64,000 nucleotides of DNA from an uncultured Arthrobacter sp. (lineage in GTDB: Bacteria; Actinomycetota; Actinomycetes; Actinomycetales; Micrococcaceae), in contig NZ_CANLSZ010000002.1 of NCBI RefSeq assembly GCF_947493765.1, positions 124,001 through 188,000 on the forward strand, read 5' to 3'. A program made the translations under genes and the position numbers. This document shows positions 50,866-62,869 of the stretch, one piece after another (the stretch's first letter is position 1; every line of letters begins with the position of its first letter). The notes beneath the pieces were generated by a model that saw only the letters and a program-made list of their open reading frames with translations, had not been told where the DNA came from and made no database searches.

Positions 50866-52251
50866 ATGGCCACCAAGACCTCCCCCGCTGCCCGTGCGGG
50901 CCGCAGCAACGCCCCGAACTACCGCTGCGCCGAGTGCGGCTGGACCACGGCGAAGTGGGTGGGCCGCTGCGGCGAGTGCCAGGCCTGGGGAACCGTCGAG
51001 GAGACCGGCCAGGTGGCGGCCCGCACCACGGCGGCCACGGCGGTCACCACTCCCGCACGGCGGATCGCCGACGTCGATGCCACCCTGTCCGGGTTCCAGC
51101 CGACGAGGATCGACGAGCTCGACCGCGTCCTCGGCGGAGGGCTCGTGCCGGGGGCCGTGATCCTCCTCGCGGGGGAGCCCGGCGTGGGGAAGTCCACCCT
51201 CCTGCTCGACGTGGCCGCGCGCGTGGCACGGCTGGGCAACGACGTCCTCTACGTCACGGGCGAGGAGTCGGCAGCCCAGGTGAGACTCCGGGCGGACAGG
51301 ATCGACGCCGTCGCCGACTCCCTGTACCTCAGCGCGGAGACGGACCTGGGCCAGGCCCTCGGCCAGGTCGAGAAGATCGACCCCGCCCTGCTGATCGTCG
51401 ACTCCGTCCAGACGCTGAGCAGCGCCGCCGTGGACGGCAGTGCCGGCGGTGTCACGCAGGTCCGCGAGGTCGCCGCCTCGCTCATCGGGGCGGCGAAGGC
51501 CCGCGGCATGACCACGCTGCTCGTGGGGCACGTCACGAAGGACGGGTCGATCGCCGGACCGAGGCTCCTGGAGCACCTGGTCGACGTCGTCTGCCAGTTC
51601 GAGGGCGAACGGCACTCGCGCCTGCGGCTGCTGCGCGCGGTGAAGAACCGCTACGGTCCCACGGACGAGGTGGGCTGTTTCGACCTGACGGACGGCGGGA
51701 TCGAGGGGCTCGCCGATCCGAGCGGACTGTTCGTCTCGCGGACCAAGGACCCGGTCTCGGGCACCTGCATCACCGTGACGCTGGAGGGCCGGCGCCCGCT
51801 GCTCGCGGAGGTCCAGGCACTGCTCGCCGAGTCCTCCACCTCGCAGCCCCGCAGGGCCACGAGCGGGCTGGACAGTTCCCGTGTGGCCATGCTGCTGGCA
51901 GTGCTGCAGAGCCGGGCCTCGGTCTCCCTCCACAAGGACGACAGCTACGTGGCCACGGTGGGCGGGGTCAGGCTGACGGAACCGGCCACGGATCTGGCCG
52001 TCGCCCTGGCCATCGCCTCCGCCAAGACCGATCACCCGCTCCCGGCCCGGCTCATCGCGTTCGGCGAGGTGGGACTGGCCGGGGAGGTGCGGCCGGTCCC
52101 CGGCATCAACCGGCGGATCCTCGAGGCGGAACGGCTCGGCTTCACGCACGCGATCGTCCCCGCCTCGCCCGGGGGCACGGGTCCCGTTCCCGCCGGTTTC
52201 TCGGTGCGGGAGGTGTCCACCCTCGCCGAGGCGCTGGCCCTGCTGTTCTAG
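50866..52251 (+). CDS. radA: DNA repair protein RadA
   Basis: 461 aa. Domains in order are an N-terminal zinc finger (Cys21, Cys24, Cys35, Cys38), a RecA-like ATPase (Walker A GEPGVGKST; KNRYG motif, usual form KNRFG) and a C-terminal Lon-protease-like domain (ASVSLHKDDSYVATVGGVRL). RadA drives branch migration in recombinational repair. It is followed by disA, a synteny widespread in actinobacteria where both proteins act in DNA integrity. Confidence 0.95.
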   Translation: MATKTSPAARAGRSNAPNYRCAECGWTTAKWVGRCGECQAWGTVEETGQVAARTTAATAVTTPARRIADVDATLSGFQPTRIDELDRVLGGGLVPGAVILLAGEPGVGKSTLLLDVAARVARLGNDVLYVTGEESAAQVRLRADRIDAVADSLYLSAETDLGQALGQVEKIDPALLIVDSVQTLSSAAVDGSAGGVTQVREVAASLIGAAKARGMTTLLVGHVTKDGSIAGPRLLEHLVDVVCQFEGERHSRLRLLRAVKNRYGPTDEVGCFDLTDGGIEGLADPSGLFVSRTKDPVSGTCITVTLEGRRPLLAEVQALLAESSTSQPRRATSGLDSSRVAMLLAVLQSRASVSLHKDDSYVATVGGVRLTEPATDLAVALAIASAKTDHPLPARLIAFGEVGLAGEVRPVPGINRRILEAERLGFTHAIVPASPGGTGPVPAGFSVREVSTLAEALALLF

Positions 52252-52448
52252 GGTGCGGCCCGAGGATCTGCCGGGGCACCCCCTGGAACAGCGGGGCCGG
52301 CGACGGGCGTCCGCGCCGGTGGGCGCGACGGCGCCAGTAGTATTGATGTCGGCTGCACCACACCCCTCAGCCATCGACCGCCGGACCGTCCCGGCGCCTG
52401 CCCGACCGCGCCGGGCTCTCCACCGCGCGGAGGCGAAAGGAAGTGCCC

Positions 52449-53525
52449 ATGGTCCGCAGTCCTGAGGACGCGCTGAAGGCCACCCTCGCCAGAGTAGCCC
52501 CCGGAACCCAGTTGCGCGACGGTCTTGAGCGAATCCTGCGGGGACGGACCGGAGCGCTGATCGTGCTCGGATTCGACAGGACCGTGGACTCCATCTCCTC
52601 GGGCGGATTCGACATCGGCATCGACTTCTCGCCCACGCGCCTGCGGGAGCTGGCGAAGATGGACGGCGCGATCGTGTGCGACCGCGACGCGAGCCGGATC
52701 CTCCGTGCCGGGGTGCAGCTCGTCCCCGACCACACCATCGAGACGCAGGAGTCCGGGACACGGCACCGGACGGCGGAGCGCGTGGCGAAGCAGACCGGCC
52801 TGCCCGTGATCAGCGTGAGCCAGTCCATGCAGATCATCGCCCTCTACATCGCCGGGATCCGCTTCGTCCTGGAGGGCTCCGAGCCCGTCCTCGCCCGCGC
52901 CAACCAGGCCCTGGCCACGCTGGAGCGGTACCGGGCGCGCCTGGACCAGGTGACCAATTCGCTCTCCGCCCTCGAGATCGAGGCGATGGTCACGGTGCGC
53001 GACGTGGCCGCCACACTGCAGCGCCAGGAGATGGTGCGCCGGATCTCGGAGGAGATCTCCCAGTACGTGCTGGAGCTCGGCGTGGACGGCCGCCTGCTGT
53101 CGCTCCAGGTGGAGGAGCTGACCACCGGGCTGGGCCCGGGCAGCGAGATGGTGCTGCGCGACTACCTGGAGGTCGGCTCCAGTACCGCCTCGCTCGAGGA
53201 CCGCGTGAGCACCCTGCAGGGCCTCAGCTCCACCGAACTGATCGATCTCGGGACCATCGCCGGCGTGCTCGGGTTCACCTCCTCCGGCGATTCGCTGGAC
53301 ACCCCGGTCCAGCCGAAGGGCTATCGGCTGCTCTCGGGCATCAAGGCGGTACCCCCGGCCATCGCCAATCGCCTCGTGGACCGCCTGGACGGACTGCAGA
53401 ATCTCATGGCGGCGAACATCGAGGACCTCATGGCGGTGGACGGCATCGGCGAGCAGCGTGCGAGGACCGTCCGCGAGGGCCTGTCGAGGATCGCCGAGAC
53501 GAGCCTGCTCGACCGCTTCATGTAG
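52449..53525 (+). CDS. disA: DNA integrity scanning protein, diadenylate cyclase
   Basis: 358 aa from the ATG at 52449 with AAAGGA in front. The N-terminal DAC domain carries KMDGAIVCD (Asp72-Gly73-Ala74) and GTRHRTAERVA (Arg105-His106-Arg107), both required for c-di-AMP synthesis. A helical linker and a C-terminal helix-hairpin-helix DNA-binding domain (IEDLMAVDGIGEQRARTVRE) follow. It makes c-di-AMP from two ATP and is inhibited at branched DNA. It sits between radA and mutY, a repair neighbourhood. Confidence 0.96.
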   Translation: MVRSPEDALKATLARVAPGTQLRDGLERILRGRTGALIVLGFDRTVDSISSGGFDIGIDFSPTRLRELAKMDGAIVCDRDASRILRAGVQLVPDHTIETQESGTRHRTAERVAKQTGLPVISVSQSMQIIALYIAGIRFVLEGSEPVLARANQALATLERYRARLDQVTNSLSALEIEAMVTVRDVAATLQRQEMVRRISEEISQYVLELGVDGRLLSLQVEELTTGLGPGSEMVLRDYLEVGSSTASLEDRVSTLQGLSSTELIDLGTIAGVLGFTSSGDSLDTPVQPKGYRLLSGIKAVPPAIANRLVDRLDGLQNLMAANIEDLMAVDGIGEQRARTVREGLSRIAETSLLDRFM

Positions 53526-53553
53526 CGGTGCGCCCCGTGACCCAGGAGTACCG

Positions 53554-54564
53554 ATGACCACCGCCTCCGGTGCCCGGAGTCGGGCGCCGCTGTCCGGCCG
53601 CCCCGCCCCTCCCACGCTGCTGCACCGTCGCGTGACGGCGTGGTTCTCGGAGGCGGCCCGCGAGCTGCCCTGGCGGGATCCCGCGTGCTCGGCGTGGGGC
53701 ATCCTGGTCAGCGAGGTGATGCTGCAGCAGACCCCCGTGGTGCGCGTCCTGCCGGTCTGGAACGAGTGGCTGGAGCGCTGGCCCACGCCGGGTGAGCTCG
53801 CGGCGGAGCCCGCGGGCGCCGCCGTGCGCCACTGGGGCCGGCTCGGCTATCCGCGCCGGGCGCTGCGCCTGCACGCCGCGGCGAGCACCATCGTGCTGCA
53901 GCACGGTGGCGTGGTCCCGTCGACCCGCGAGGAGCTCCTGGCCCTGCCCGGCGTCGGCGCCTACACGGCCGCCGCCGTCGCGGCCTTCGCCCACGGCCGG
54001 CGCGAGACGGTGGTGGACACCAATATCAGGCGGGTGCACGCACGCCTGTTCGCGGGCACCGCCCTGCCCGCCCCAGCACTCACTGCGGCGGAGATGAGGC
54101 GGGCCGAGGAGCTGCTGCCCGAGGACGACGCACTCTCGGTGCGGTGGAACGCCGCCGTCATGGAGCTCGGGGCGGTGATCTGCACGGCCCGCGTACCCGC
54201 CTGTGGGAGCTGTCCGGTCCGGGACGCCTGCGCCTGGGTCGCCGCGGGCCGCCCCGCCCCGGACCACGTGCCGAAGGGACAGGCGTGGGCCGGCACGGAC
54301 CGGCAGGTGCGCGGGGCGATGGTGGCCGTCCTGCGTGCCACCGAGGATCCCCTCCCGAGGGCCCTGCTGCTCCGGGGCCCGGTGGATCTCGTGCCGGGAT
54401 ATCCGGCGGGCGTCACGTCCGCTGCATCCGGTCAGCTGCACGGCGCGCTCGGCGCGCTGCACGGGCTGCAGGCGCCCGGTGAGCAGCTCGAGCGGGCCCT
54501 CGCCGGACTGCTGGCCGACGGCCTGGCCGAGGAGACCGACGGGAGCATCCACCTGCCGTCCTGA
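53554..54564 (+). CDS. mutY: A/G-specific adenine glycosylase
   Basis: 336 aa with AGGAG before the ATG. The catalytic Glu54 lies in VSEVMLQQTPVVRV. The HhH motif is LALPGVGAYTAAAVAAFA and the catalytic Asp155 is in VVDTNIRRVHARL. The [4Fe-4S] cluster ligands are Cys210, Cys217, Cys220 and Cys226 (C-x6-C-x2-C-x5-C). MutY removes adenine mispaired with 8-oxoguanine. The gene follows disA by 28 bases and may be co-transcribed. A separate short C-terminal MutT-like domain is poorly conserved. Confidence 0.94.
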   Translation: MTTASGARSRAPLSGRPAPPTLLHRRVTAWFSEAARELPWRDPACSAWGILVSEVMLQQTPVVRVLPVWNEWLERWPTPGELAAEPAGAAVRHWGRLGYPRRALRLHAAASTIVLQHGGVVPSTREELLALPGVGAYTAAAVAAFAHGRRETVVDTNIRRVHARLFAGTALPAPALTAAEMRRAEELLPEDDALSVRWNAAVMELGAVICTARVPACGSCPVRDACAWVAAGRPAPDHVPKGQAWAGTDRQVRGAMVAVLRATEDPLPRALLLRGPVDLVPGYPAGVTSAASGQLHGALGALHGLQAPGEQLERALAGLLADGLAEETDGSIHLPS

Positions 54565-54628
54565 CCCGGAGGAGGGCGGCTGTCGGGAGCGGCTCAGGGC
54601 GGGCTCAAGACGGGCTCAGGACGGGCGC

Positions 54629-55369
54629 TCAGGTCGGCTCGCCGAACCCCGATTCGACGGACTCCCGGACGAGATCGAGGGCACGCTGCGCATCCGGGCC
54701 GCTCGCCTCGACCCTCGCCGTCTCCCCCTGGCCGAGGCCGAGACTCATGAGCATCATCACCGAGGTGGCGTCCACGCCGTTGAGCGTCACCTCCGCGTCG
54801 AGTTCCAGCAGGGCGGCGGCGAGCACGGCGGCCGGACGGGCGTGGAGGCCCATCCTGTTCGGGAGCGTGAACGAGCCGCTGACCTGCGGTCCGTCCGGGG
54901 CGGGCCCGCCGGACGTGCCGTCCTCCCCGCGGCCCGTGGCCGCTCCGCTGACGAACGGCTGGAGCTCCTCGGGCCGGAGGGACACCACGGCGCTCTCCGC
55001 CGCACGGAGGACCTCCTCCAGCGGGGCCCCACCCTGGGCCTGGACGGCAGCGGCGACGGCCCCCTCCACCACGGCCGCCTCGGCGAGGCGCACCGCGGCG
55101 CGGACCTCGGGCTCGAGGAACTCGAGCACGCTCTCGGCGGTCATGACGGCGGAACCGAGATCGGTCAGGACCACGACGCCGTCGTCGCCCATGGCCTGCT
55201 CGATCCCGGCCTGGACCCGCTCGAAGCTCGTCCCGATCCGGGCGCCGTCGCCGTCGTCCGTCCCGCCTGCCGCGACGATCACCACGTCGGGCGCCATCTG
55301 GGCCGCCAGGTCGACCACGCCGACGGCGATCTTCTCGCTGTGCGAGACGATCACGAGGCCCACGGTCAT
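54629..55369 (-). CDS. dhaM: PTS-dependent dihydroxyacetone kinase phosphotransfer subunit, fused to HPr
   Basis: 246 aa from the ATG at 55369, which overlaps the dhaL stop (ATGA). The N-terminal EIIA-mannose-type domain has GLVIVSHSEKIAVG with phospho-His10. After a Gly/Pro-rich linker, residues about 160-246 are an HPr domain with PNRMGLHARPAAVLAA. It relays phosphate from PEP via enzyme I to the ADP bound to DhaL. The fused HPr makes the general HPr dispensable for this step. The enzyme I-like domain found in E. coli DhaM is absent. Confidence 0.92.
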   Translation of the reverse strand: MTVGLVIVSHSEKIAVGVVDLAAQMAPDVVIVAAGGTDDGDGARIGTSFERVQAGIEQAMGDDGVVVLTDLGSAVMTAESVLEFLEPEVRAAVRLAEAAVVEGAVAAAVQAQGGAPLEEVLRAAESAVVSLRPEELQPFVSGAATGRGEDGTSGGPAPDGPQVSGSFTLPNRMGLHARPAAVLAAALLELDAEVTLNGVDATSVMMLMSLGLGQGETARVEASGPDAQRALDLVRESVESGFGEPT

Positions 55370-56016
55370 GGGGTGCCGTCTCCTGCGGCGTCGGCCGCGG
55401 CCTGCAGGATCAGGGCGCTCGAGACCGCACCGGGGTCCCGGTGCCCGATGCTGCGCTCCCCCAGGTAACTTGCCCTGCCCTTGCGGGCGAGCAGCGGCTC
55501 GGTGGCCTCCGCTCCCGACCGGGCTGCGTCCGCCGCCGCTGCCAGCACCGCGGCGGCGGCGGATCCCTCCCGGGCCGCGGTCGTGGCGGCGTCGGCGGCC
55601 GGGGTCCACGCGTCCACCATGGTCTTGTCGCCCGGTTCGGCCTTGCCCCGTGCCACGATCCCGTCCCGGGCGGCGGCGATCATGGTCGCCACCTGTGCCG
55701 CGTCGATCTCCCCCGCATCCCCGAGGGAGGTCGCGGCGCGCAGGAAGGCGGTTCCGTAGAGGGGCCCGGCCGCACCGCCCACGGTGGACATCAGGGTCAT
55801 GGCGACCAGTTTCAGGACCGTGGCCGGCGTGGCGGGTGCGTCCGCCGCGTCGAGCTTGCCGAGCACCGCCGTGAAGCCGCGATCCAGGTTCTCGCCGTGG
55901 TCGGCGTCGCCGATGGCGCGGTCCAGGTCGATGAGTGCTGCGCGCTCGACGGCGATCACGCGGGCCGTCTCCCGCATCCAGCGCAGGGCCCAGGCGGTGT
56001 CGAGCGTGCCGGCCAC
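55366..56016 (-). CDS. dhaL: Dihydroxyacetone kinase ADP-binding subunit
   Basis: 216 aa, GTG start at 56016, one base after the dhaK stop. The metal-ADP-binding motif LDRAIGDADHGENLDRG supplies the aspartates for two magnesium ions. Later motifs are GPLYGTAFLRAA and RASYLGERSIGHRDPGA. ADP stays bound as a cofactor and is rephosphorylated by DhaM. The frame is open upstream of the GTG but that part overlaps dhaK and has no RBS. Confidence 0.93.
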   Translation of the reverse strand: MAGTLDTAWALRWMRETARVIAVERAALIDLDRAIGDADHGENLDRGFTAVLGKLDAADAPATPATVLKLVAMTLMSTVGGAAGPLYGTAFLRAATSLGDAGEIDAAQVATMIAAARDGIVARGKAEPGDKTMVDAWTPAADAATTAAREGSAAAAVLAAAADAARSGAEATEPLLARKGRASYLGERSIGHRDPGAVSSALILQAAADAAGDGTP

Positions 56017-56017
56017 G

Positions 56018-57019
56018 TCACACCCCCCAGCGGAGGGCCGCGGTGTGCACGGGGCTGTCCCACAGCTCGAGCATCTCGTCGTCCGCACGCAGCACGGTCA
56101 CGGACGCGCCCTGCATCTCGAGGGCCGTGATGTAGTTGCCCACGAGTGAGCGCTCGATGGTGACGCCGAGGCCCTCGAGCAGCTGCGCCACCCTGCGGAA
56201 CACGATGTACAGCTCGCTCGCCGGGGTACCTCCCATCCCGTTGACCATCACGATGGTGCGGTCCCCGGAGGTCAGCTGCAGATCGGCCGTGATGGGGTCG
56301 AGGAGGCGCTGCGTGATGCTGTCCGCGTCCTCCATGGCGATGCGGTGCCGGCCGGGTTCCCCGTGGATGCCGATGCCGATCTCGATCTCGTCGTCCGCGA
56401 GCTCGAAGCTGGGAACTCCCGCGTGCGGGACGGTGCAGGCGGCCAGGGCCACGCCCATCGACCGGACGCCGTCGACCACGCGCTGCGCCACGGCGGCGAC
56501 GCCGTCCAGGTCGTCGCCCCGCTCGGCGGCCGCGCCGGCGATGCGCTCCACCAGGACGGTGCCCCCGACGCCGCGGCGCCCCGCGGTGTACAGCGAGTCC
56601 TCGACGGCGACGTCGTCGTTCACGAGCACCGAGCGCACGCGCACGCCGTCGGCCTCCGCCATCTCGGCCGCGGTCTCGAAGTTCAGGACGTCCCCGGTGT
56701 AGTTCTTGACGATGTGCAGCACGCCCGCCCCGCCGTCCACGGCCGTGGTGGCCGGGATGATCGCGTCGGGGGTGGGCGAGGTGAAGACCGGACCGGGGAC
56801 GGCGGCATCGAGCATGCCGCGCCCCACGTACCCGGCGTGCAGCGGTTCGTGCCCGCTGCCGCCTCCGGAGACCAGGCCCACCTTGCCCTGCACGGGCGCG
56901 TCCCGGCGGACGACGAAGAGCGGATCTGCGTGGACGGTCACGAGATCCGCGTGCGCGACCCCGAATCCTTCGACCGACTCGTCGACCACTGCTCGGGGAT
57001 CGTTGATGAGCTTCTTCAT
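56018..57019 (-). CDS. dhaK: Dihydroxyacetone kinase substrate-binding subunit
   Basis: 333 aa with AAGGAG before the ATG. The substrate-binding His219 is in [14 protein letters not shown], where it forms a hemiaminal with dihydroxyacetone. The region [20 protein letters not shown] is also conserved. With DhaL and DhaM it makes dihydroxyacetone phosphate from dihydroxyacetone with PEP as phosphate source. No glycerol dehydrogenase or DhaR regulator is next to it. First gene of the leftward dhaKLM operon. Confidence 0.95.
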   Translation of the reverse strand: MKKLINDPRAVVDESVEGFGVAHADLVTVHADPLFVVRRDAPVQGKVGLVSGGGSGHEPLHAGYVGRGMLDAAVPGPVFTSPTPDAIIPATTAVDGGAGVLHIVKNYTGDVLNFETAAEMAEADGVRVRSVLVNDDVAVEDSLYTAGRRGVGGTVLVERIAGAAAERGDDLDGVAAVAQRVVDGVRSMGVALAACTVPHAGVPSFELADDEIEIGIGIHGEPGRHRIAMEDADSITQRLLDPITADLQLTSGDRTIVMVNGMGGTPASELYIVFRRVAQLLEGLGVTIERSLVGNYITALEMQGASVTVLRADDEMLELWDSPVHTAALRWGV

Positions 57020-57162
57020 GGCGGCTGCTCCTTGCTGCGGACGGACAGAGACCTCGCGGCCCGCCCCCGTGGACCGTACGGGCCACTGGCCACGTTACCG
57101 GCCCCCGCCGTCCGGGCCTAGGGTCCGAGCCGGGGCTGTCCGGGGTACCCGGACCGGGGACG

Positions 57163-57201
57163 CCGGAGGGAGGGCCCCCGCGACGGGAACCCTCCCTCCG
57201 G
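57163..57201 (-). terminator. Terminator of the CsbD gene
   Basis: A perfect 12-bp stem (CCGGAGGGAGGG with its complement) around a 15-base loop, 40 bases past the stop of the CsbD gene. Confidence 0.65.
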
Positions 57202-57240
57202 TCCTGCCGGGCTGCCCTGGAAGGGGCGGCCCGATCCGGG

Positions 57241-57420
57241 TCAGTCGCCCTGCTTGAACGCGTCCTTCACGTTCTCGCCGGCATCCTTGACGCTGGAGCT
57301 CGCCTGGTCCTTGTGGCCCTCGGCCTCCATGCTCTCGTTCCCGGTCGCCTTGCCGAAGCCTTCCTTCGCCTTGCCGGCCAGGTCCTCGCCCTTGTTCCCG
57401 ATCTTGTCTCCCAGTCCCAT
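57241..57420 (-). CDS. CsbD family stress protein
   Basis: 59 aa from the ATG at 57420, with AAGGAGG upstream. It has the CsbD pattern GDKIGNKGEDLAGKAKEG and MEAEGHKDQASSSVKDAG: short, polar, helix-forming and rich in Lys, Gly and Ala. CsbD-like proteins are general-stress induced in many bacteria; the molecular role is unknown. Stands alone with its own terminator. Confidence 0.85.
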   Translation of the reverse strand: MGLGDKIGNKGEDLAGKAKEGFGKATGNESMEAEGHKDQASSSVKDAGENVKDAFKQGD

Positions 57421-57552
57421 GATGCGGACCTCCTTCGGTTCGGTGTACACCCACCGGATCCGGTGCGCGCCGGCACTCCCGCGGGAGATGCTCAGTGGTC
57501 CGACCTTATCCCCGGGTCCGGACGGAGCGCCAGCCTCCCGGGGACGGTGCGG

Positions 57553-58062
57553 TCACAGCCGGCGGATCATCCTGGTGTTGCCGAGCGTGTTCGGTTTGAC
57601 CCGCGCGAGATCCAGGAACTCCGCCACCCCTTCGTCGTGGGAGCGCAGCAGCTCGGAGTAGATCTCCGGGTCGACCACGGACTGGTCCTCCATGACCGCG
57701 AACCCGTGGCGGCGGAAGAAGTCCACCTCGAACGTCAGGCAGAACACGCGGCTGACCCCGAAGTCGCGGGCCCCGGCCAGGAGCTCCTCCACCAGCGCGT
57801 GCCCCACGCCCAGCCCGCGCGCGTCCGAGGCCGTCGCCAGGGTGCGCACCTCGGCCAGATCCTCCCACATGATGTGCAGCGCCCCGCAGCCGAGCATCAC
57901 GCCGTCCGGACTCTCGGCGATCCGGAACTCGGGCAGCGCCTCGTAGTAGGCCACCGTCTCCTTGGCGATCAGGATGCGCTCCTGCGCGAGCGGGGCGATG
58001 ATCGACCTGATCGCGGGGACGTCCGCGGTACGCGCGGTGCGGATGGTGAAGGGCGGGCTCAT
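57553..58062 (-). CDS. Amino-acid N-acetyltransferase (GNAT)
   Basis: 169 aa from the ATG at 58062. It has a GNAT fold with the acetyl-CoA loop TASDARGLGVGHALVEELL (Q/R-x-x-G-x-G/A type), preceded by the strand DLAEVRTLA. Short single-domain proteins of this type in actinobacteria act as N-acetylglutamate synthases in arginine biosynthesis (ArgA-like). No other arginine gene is near, so the role is inferred. There is no RBS, but TAGAGT lies six bases before the ATG, so the transcript may be leaderless. Confidence 0.85.
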   Translation of the reverse strand: MSPPFTIRTARTADVPAIRSIIAPLAQERILIAKETVAYYEALPEFRIAESPDGVMLGCGALHIMWEDLAEVRTLATASDARGLGVGHALVEELLAGARDFGVSRVFCLTFEVDFFRRHGFAVMEDQSVVDPEIYSELLRSHDEGVAEFLDLARVKPNTLGNTRMIRRL

Positions 58063-58068
58063 CGGACC

Positions 58069-58074
58069 ACTCTA
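58069..58074 (-). promoter_or_regulatory. -10 element of the GNAT gene (leaderless)
   Basis: TAGAGT on the minus strand, six bases before the ATG at 58062, with no RBS. Confidence 0.45.
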
Positions 58075-58098
58075 CAAATCATCCCCGTCCCCGGAGCA

Positions 58099-60120
58099 CT
58101 ACAGGCCGAGCTCCGGCGGCAGCTCACGCTCCTCCCCGAGGAGGTGCGTGGCGAGGAAGGCCTCGATGACCGATTACCAGATCCTCGCGTGCTGGGGTTT
58201 GAGGATCCAGTGGTTCTCGTCGGGGAAGTACAGGAAGCGATGCGGCGTGACGCCGTCGTCGTCCGCGGGGAGCTGCGAGGCGGAGAGCAGTTCGTACCAC
58301 AGGCGCAGTCCCTCGCCGATCGGCACCCTGTAGTCCTTGTCGCCGTGGATGACCAGCATCGGGGTGCTGATCTCTCCCACGTGCGTGTGCGGGGAGTTCT
58401 CCAGCATCGCCTCGGGGGTCATCTCGCGTTTCCAGTAGTAGGCCGCATCGGTCGTCGGGCCGAACTGGTCGAGGGCCCACAGGCTCGCGTGGGTGACGAT
58501 CGCGGCGAATCTGTCGGTGTGGCCGGCGATCCAGTTGGCCATGTAACCGCCGAAGCTCCCTCCGAGCGCCGCGACGCGCGTGGCGTCGATGTCCGCGCGC
58601 GCCACGAGGTCGTCTGTCGCCCTCATGAGATCGGTGTACGGCGCCCTGCCCCACTGGCCCCAGCCCCGATCCACCATGTGCTGGCCGTACCCCGTGGACA
58701 GGGCCGGGTCGGGCAGCAGCACGGCGTAGCCCCGGGCCGCCATGATCCAGGGGCACCAGCGCCAGCTCCAGGCGTTCCATGAGCCGATCGGACCGCCGTG
58801 GACCCACAGCAGGGCCGGTGCCGGCGATTCCGCGGAGGCGCCGTCCGGCAGCACCAGCCAGGACGCCACCCGCTGACCGTCCTCCCCGCTCGACTCCATC
58901 CGCTCGAGCGTGCCGGGGAGCTCGGGGCGCTCCGCGGGGTTGCGGAGGCGTTCGGTGGCGCCGGAGGCGACATCGACGCGGACCACCTCGGGCGGGAAGA
59001 GATAGGAACTGCGCAGCGCGTAGATCGTGAGGCCGTCCGGGGCCAACCGGACGTCGGAGTAGGCCGCGGCGTCCTGCGTGACCCGGCGCACCGAACCCGT
59101 GGCGGTGCCGATCAGGAACACCGGTGCGGAGCCGTCGTCGTCGGCCGTGACCACGAGGGCCGAGCCGTCCGGCAGCCATGCCTGGGGTTCGGGCCAGCGG
59201 TCCCAGTCGGCCGCCAGCGGGACCGGCTCGCCGCCGTCGAGGGGCAGCAGCAGCAGGCTGCTGCGGGGTGCGAGCTCGGCCGTGGTCCGCCGTTCCCGCA
59301 CCACCACCAGGTACCGGCCGTCCGGGCTCACAGGCCCGGGAGAGTAGTCGTGGCCGCGGTCGTCGAGCAGCACGTCCAGCGCGCCGGTGGCCAGCTCGAC
59401 CCGCGCCATGACGGTGCGCCGGGAACCGCGCTCCTCCGGGAGCGTGAGGGAGGTGAAGAGTGCGGAGCCGTCCGGTGTGAGGACCGGGTGGGCGTTCCGG
59501 AGCCCGTCCCGGACGGAGGGGACGAGGTCCTCGAGTGCATCGTCCCCGCCCCGGCCGCCCTGGACGGCGAAGTACCGGGGTTCCTCGGGGCCGAGATCGG
59601 CATCCCAGTACCGTACGGGGTAGCCGCTGTGGAGGATGGCCGCGACCCCGCCGTCCTTGCGTGCCGTGCGGCGCTCGGCGTCGTCCTGCTCGGTCGTGGC
59701 CCCGGAGAGCACGCTCCCGGTCACGACGGCTATCTCGGCGTCGTCCGCCGTGGCGACACCGGAGACCCCGCCCTCGCGGGTCAGGAACAGCGAGGCCTCG
59801 CCGCCCGCGGCGGGGAGGCGCCAGAGTGCCGGCCGCTTCTCGGCGTCGGCGTCGTCGGGGTCGGGCCGGGCGGAGGTGAACAGGAGATCTCCGCCGGGGA
59901 GGAACGCCGCGCCCGACTCGCCGGCCGCGCTGCGCGTGAGCCGCCGTGCGGGCTGCTTGCCCTCCGGGTCGATCTCCCACAGTGCGCTCTGGTACGCGGT
60001 CTTCTTCTGGTCGAGGGTGGCCACGGTCGTCACGAGGCGCGTGCCCTGCCGGTCGAGGGCGAGTCCGCTCAGGCGCGGCAGGGCGACGGCGTCGTCGAGG
60101 TTCGAGAAGGGGGTGCTCAT
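58099..60120 (-). pseudogene. S9 family peptidase with an internal stop codon near its C-terminus
   Basis: The intact part is 648 aa: an N-terminal beta-propeller, then an alpha/beta-hydrolase domain. The catalytic Ser lies in GGSFGGYMANW, the Asp in VIHGDKDYRVP and the His in FPDENHWILKP. A TAA codon at 58176-58174 follows HARIW, where homologues have a Tyr (HAR-W-Y). The frame then stays clean for 24 more sense codons that look like a normal peptidase tail (SVIEAFLATHLLGEERELPP) to a TAG at 58101-58099. A TAC-to-TAA change is the simplest reading. All triad residues lie before the stop, so the truncated protein could still work. Sequencing error is possible. Confidence 0.85.
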
Positions 60121-60230
60121 GGATCATCTCTACCACCGGATATGGGCGGGATCACAGGAGTTCACTTTGGGAGGAATCCGGTTGCCGCGGGCACCGATCC
60201 ATCGGCCGCACTCCCCTCCCCCACAGACGA

Positions 60231-60263
60231 CGGAACCCGCCCTGGTGGCCAGGGCGGGTTCCG
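60231..60263 (-). terminator. Terminator of clpC
   Basis: A perfect 15-bp stem (CGGAACCCGCCCTGG with its complement) around a three-base loop, 20 bases past the clpC stop. Confidence 0.8.
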
Positions 60264-60282
60264 TGGTGCGCAGGGGATGGTC

Positions 60283-62790
<2,508 letters not shown>

Positions 62791-62854
62791 CAGACACACT
62801 CCTAGCTAACGTGTAATTCGATGCTACGGGCACGGAGTGCGCTGTGGGGACGTG

Positions 62855-62869
62855 TTCGCCACAGGCGAG
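62855..62869. promoter_or_regulatory. ClgR-like operator upstream of clpC
   Basis: TTCGCCACAGGCGAG, preceded by G, gives GTTCGC-N5-GCGAG, close to the site of the ClgR activator known for clp genes in actinobacteria. It sits just after the lsr2 terminator. Confidence 0.5.

Noticed and set aside
49723-52761. A 1012-codon open frame on the minus strand over FUSC and radA
   Set aside because: It mirrors two well-supported plus-strand genes, has no family motif and no RBS. Long shadow frames are normal in such G+C-rich DNA.
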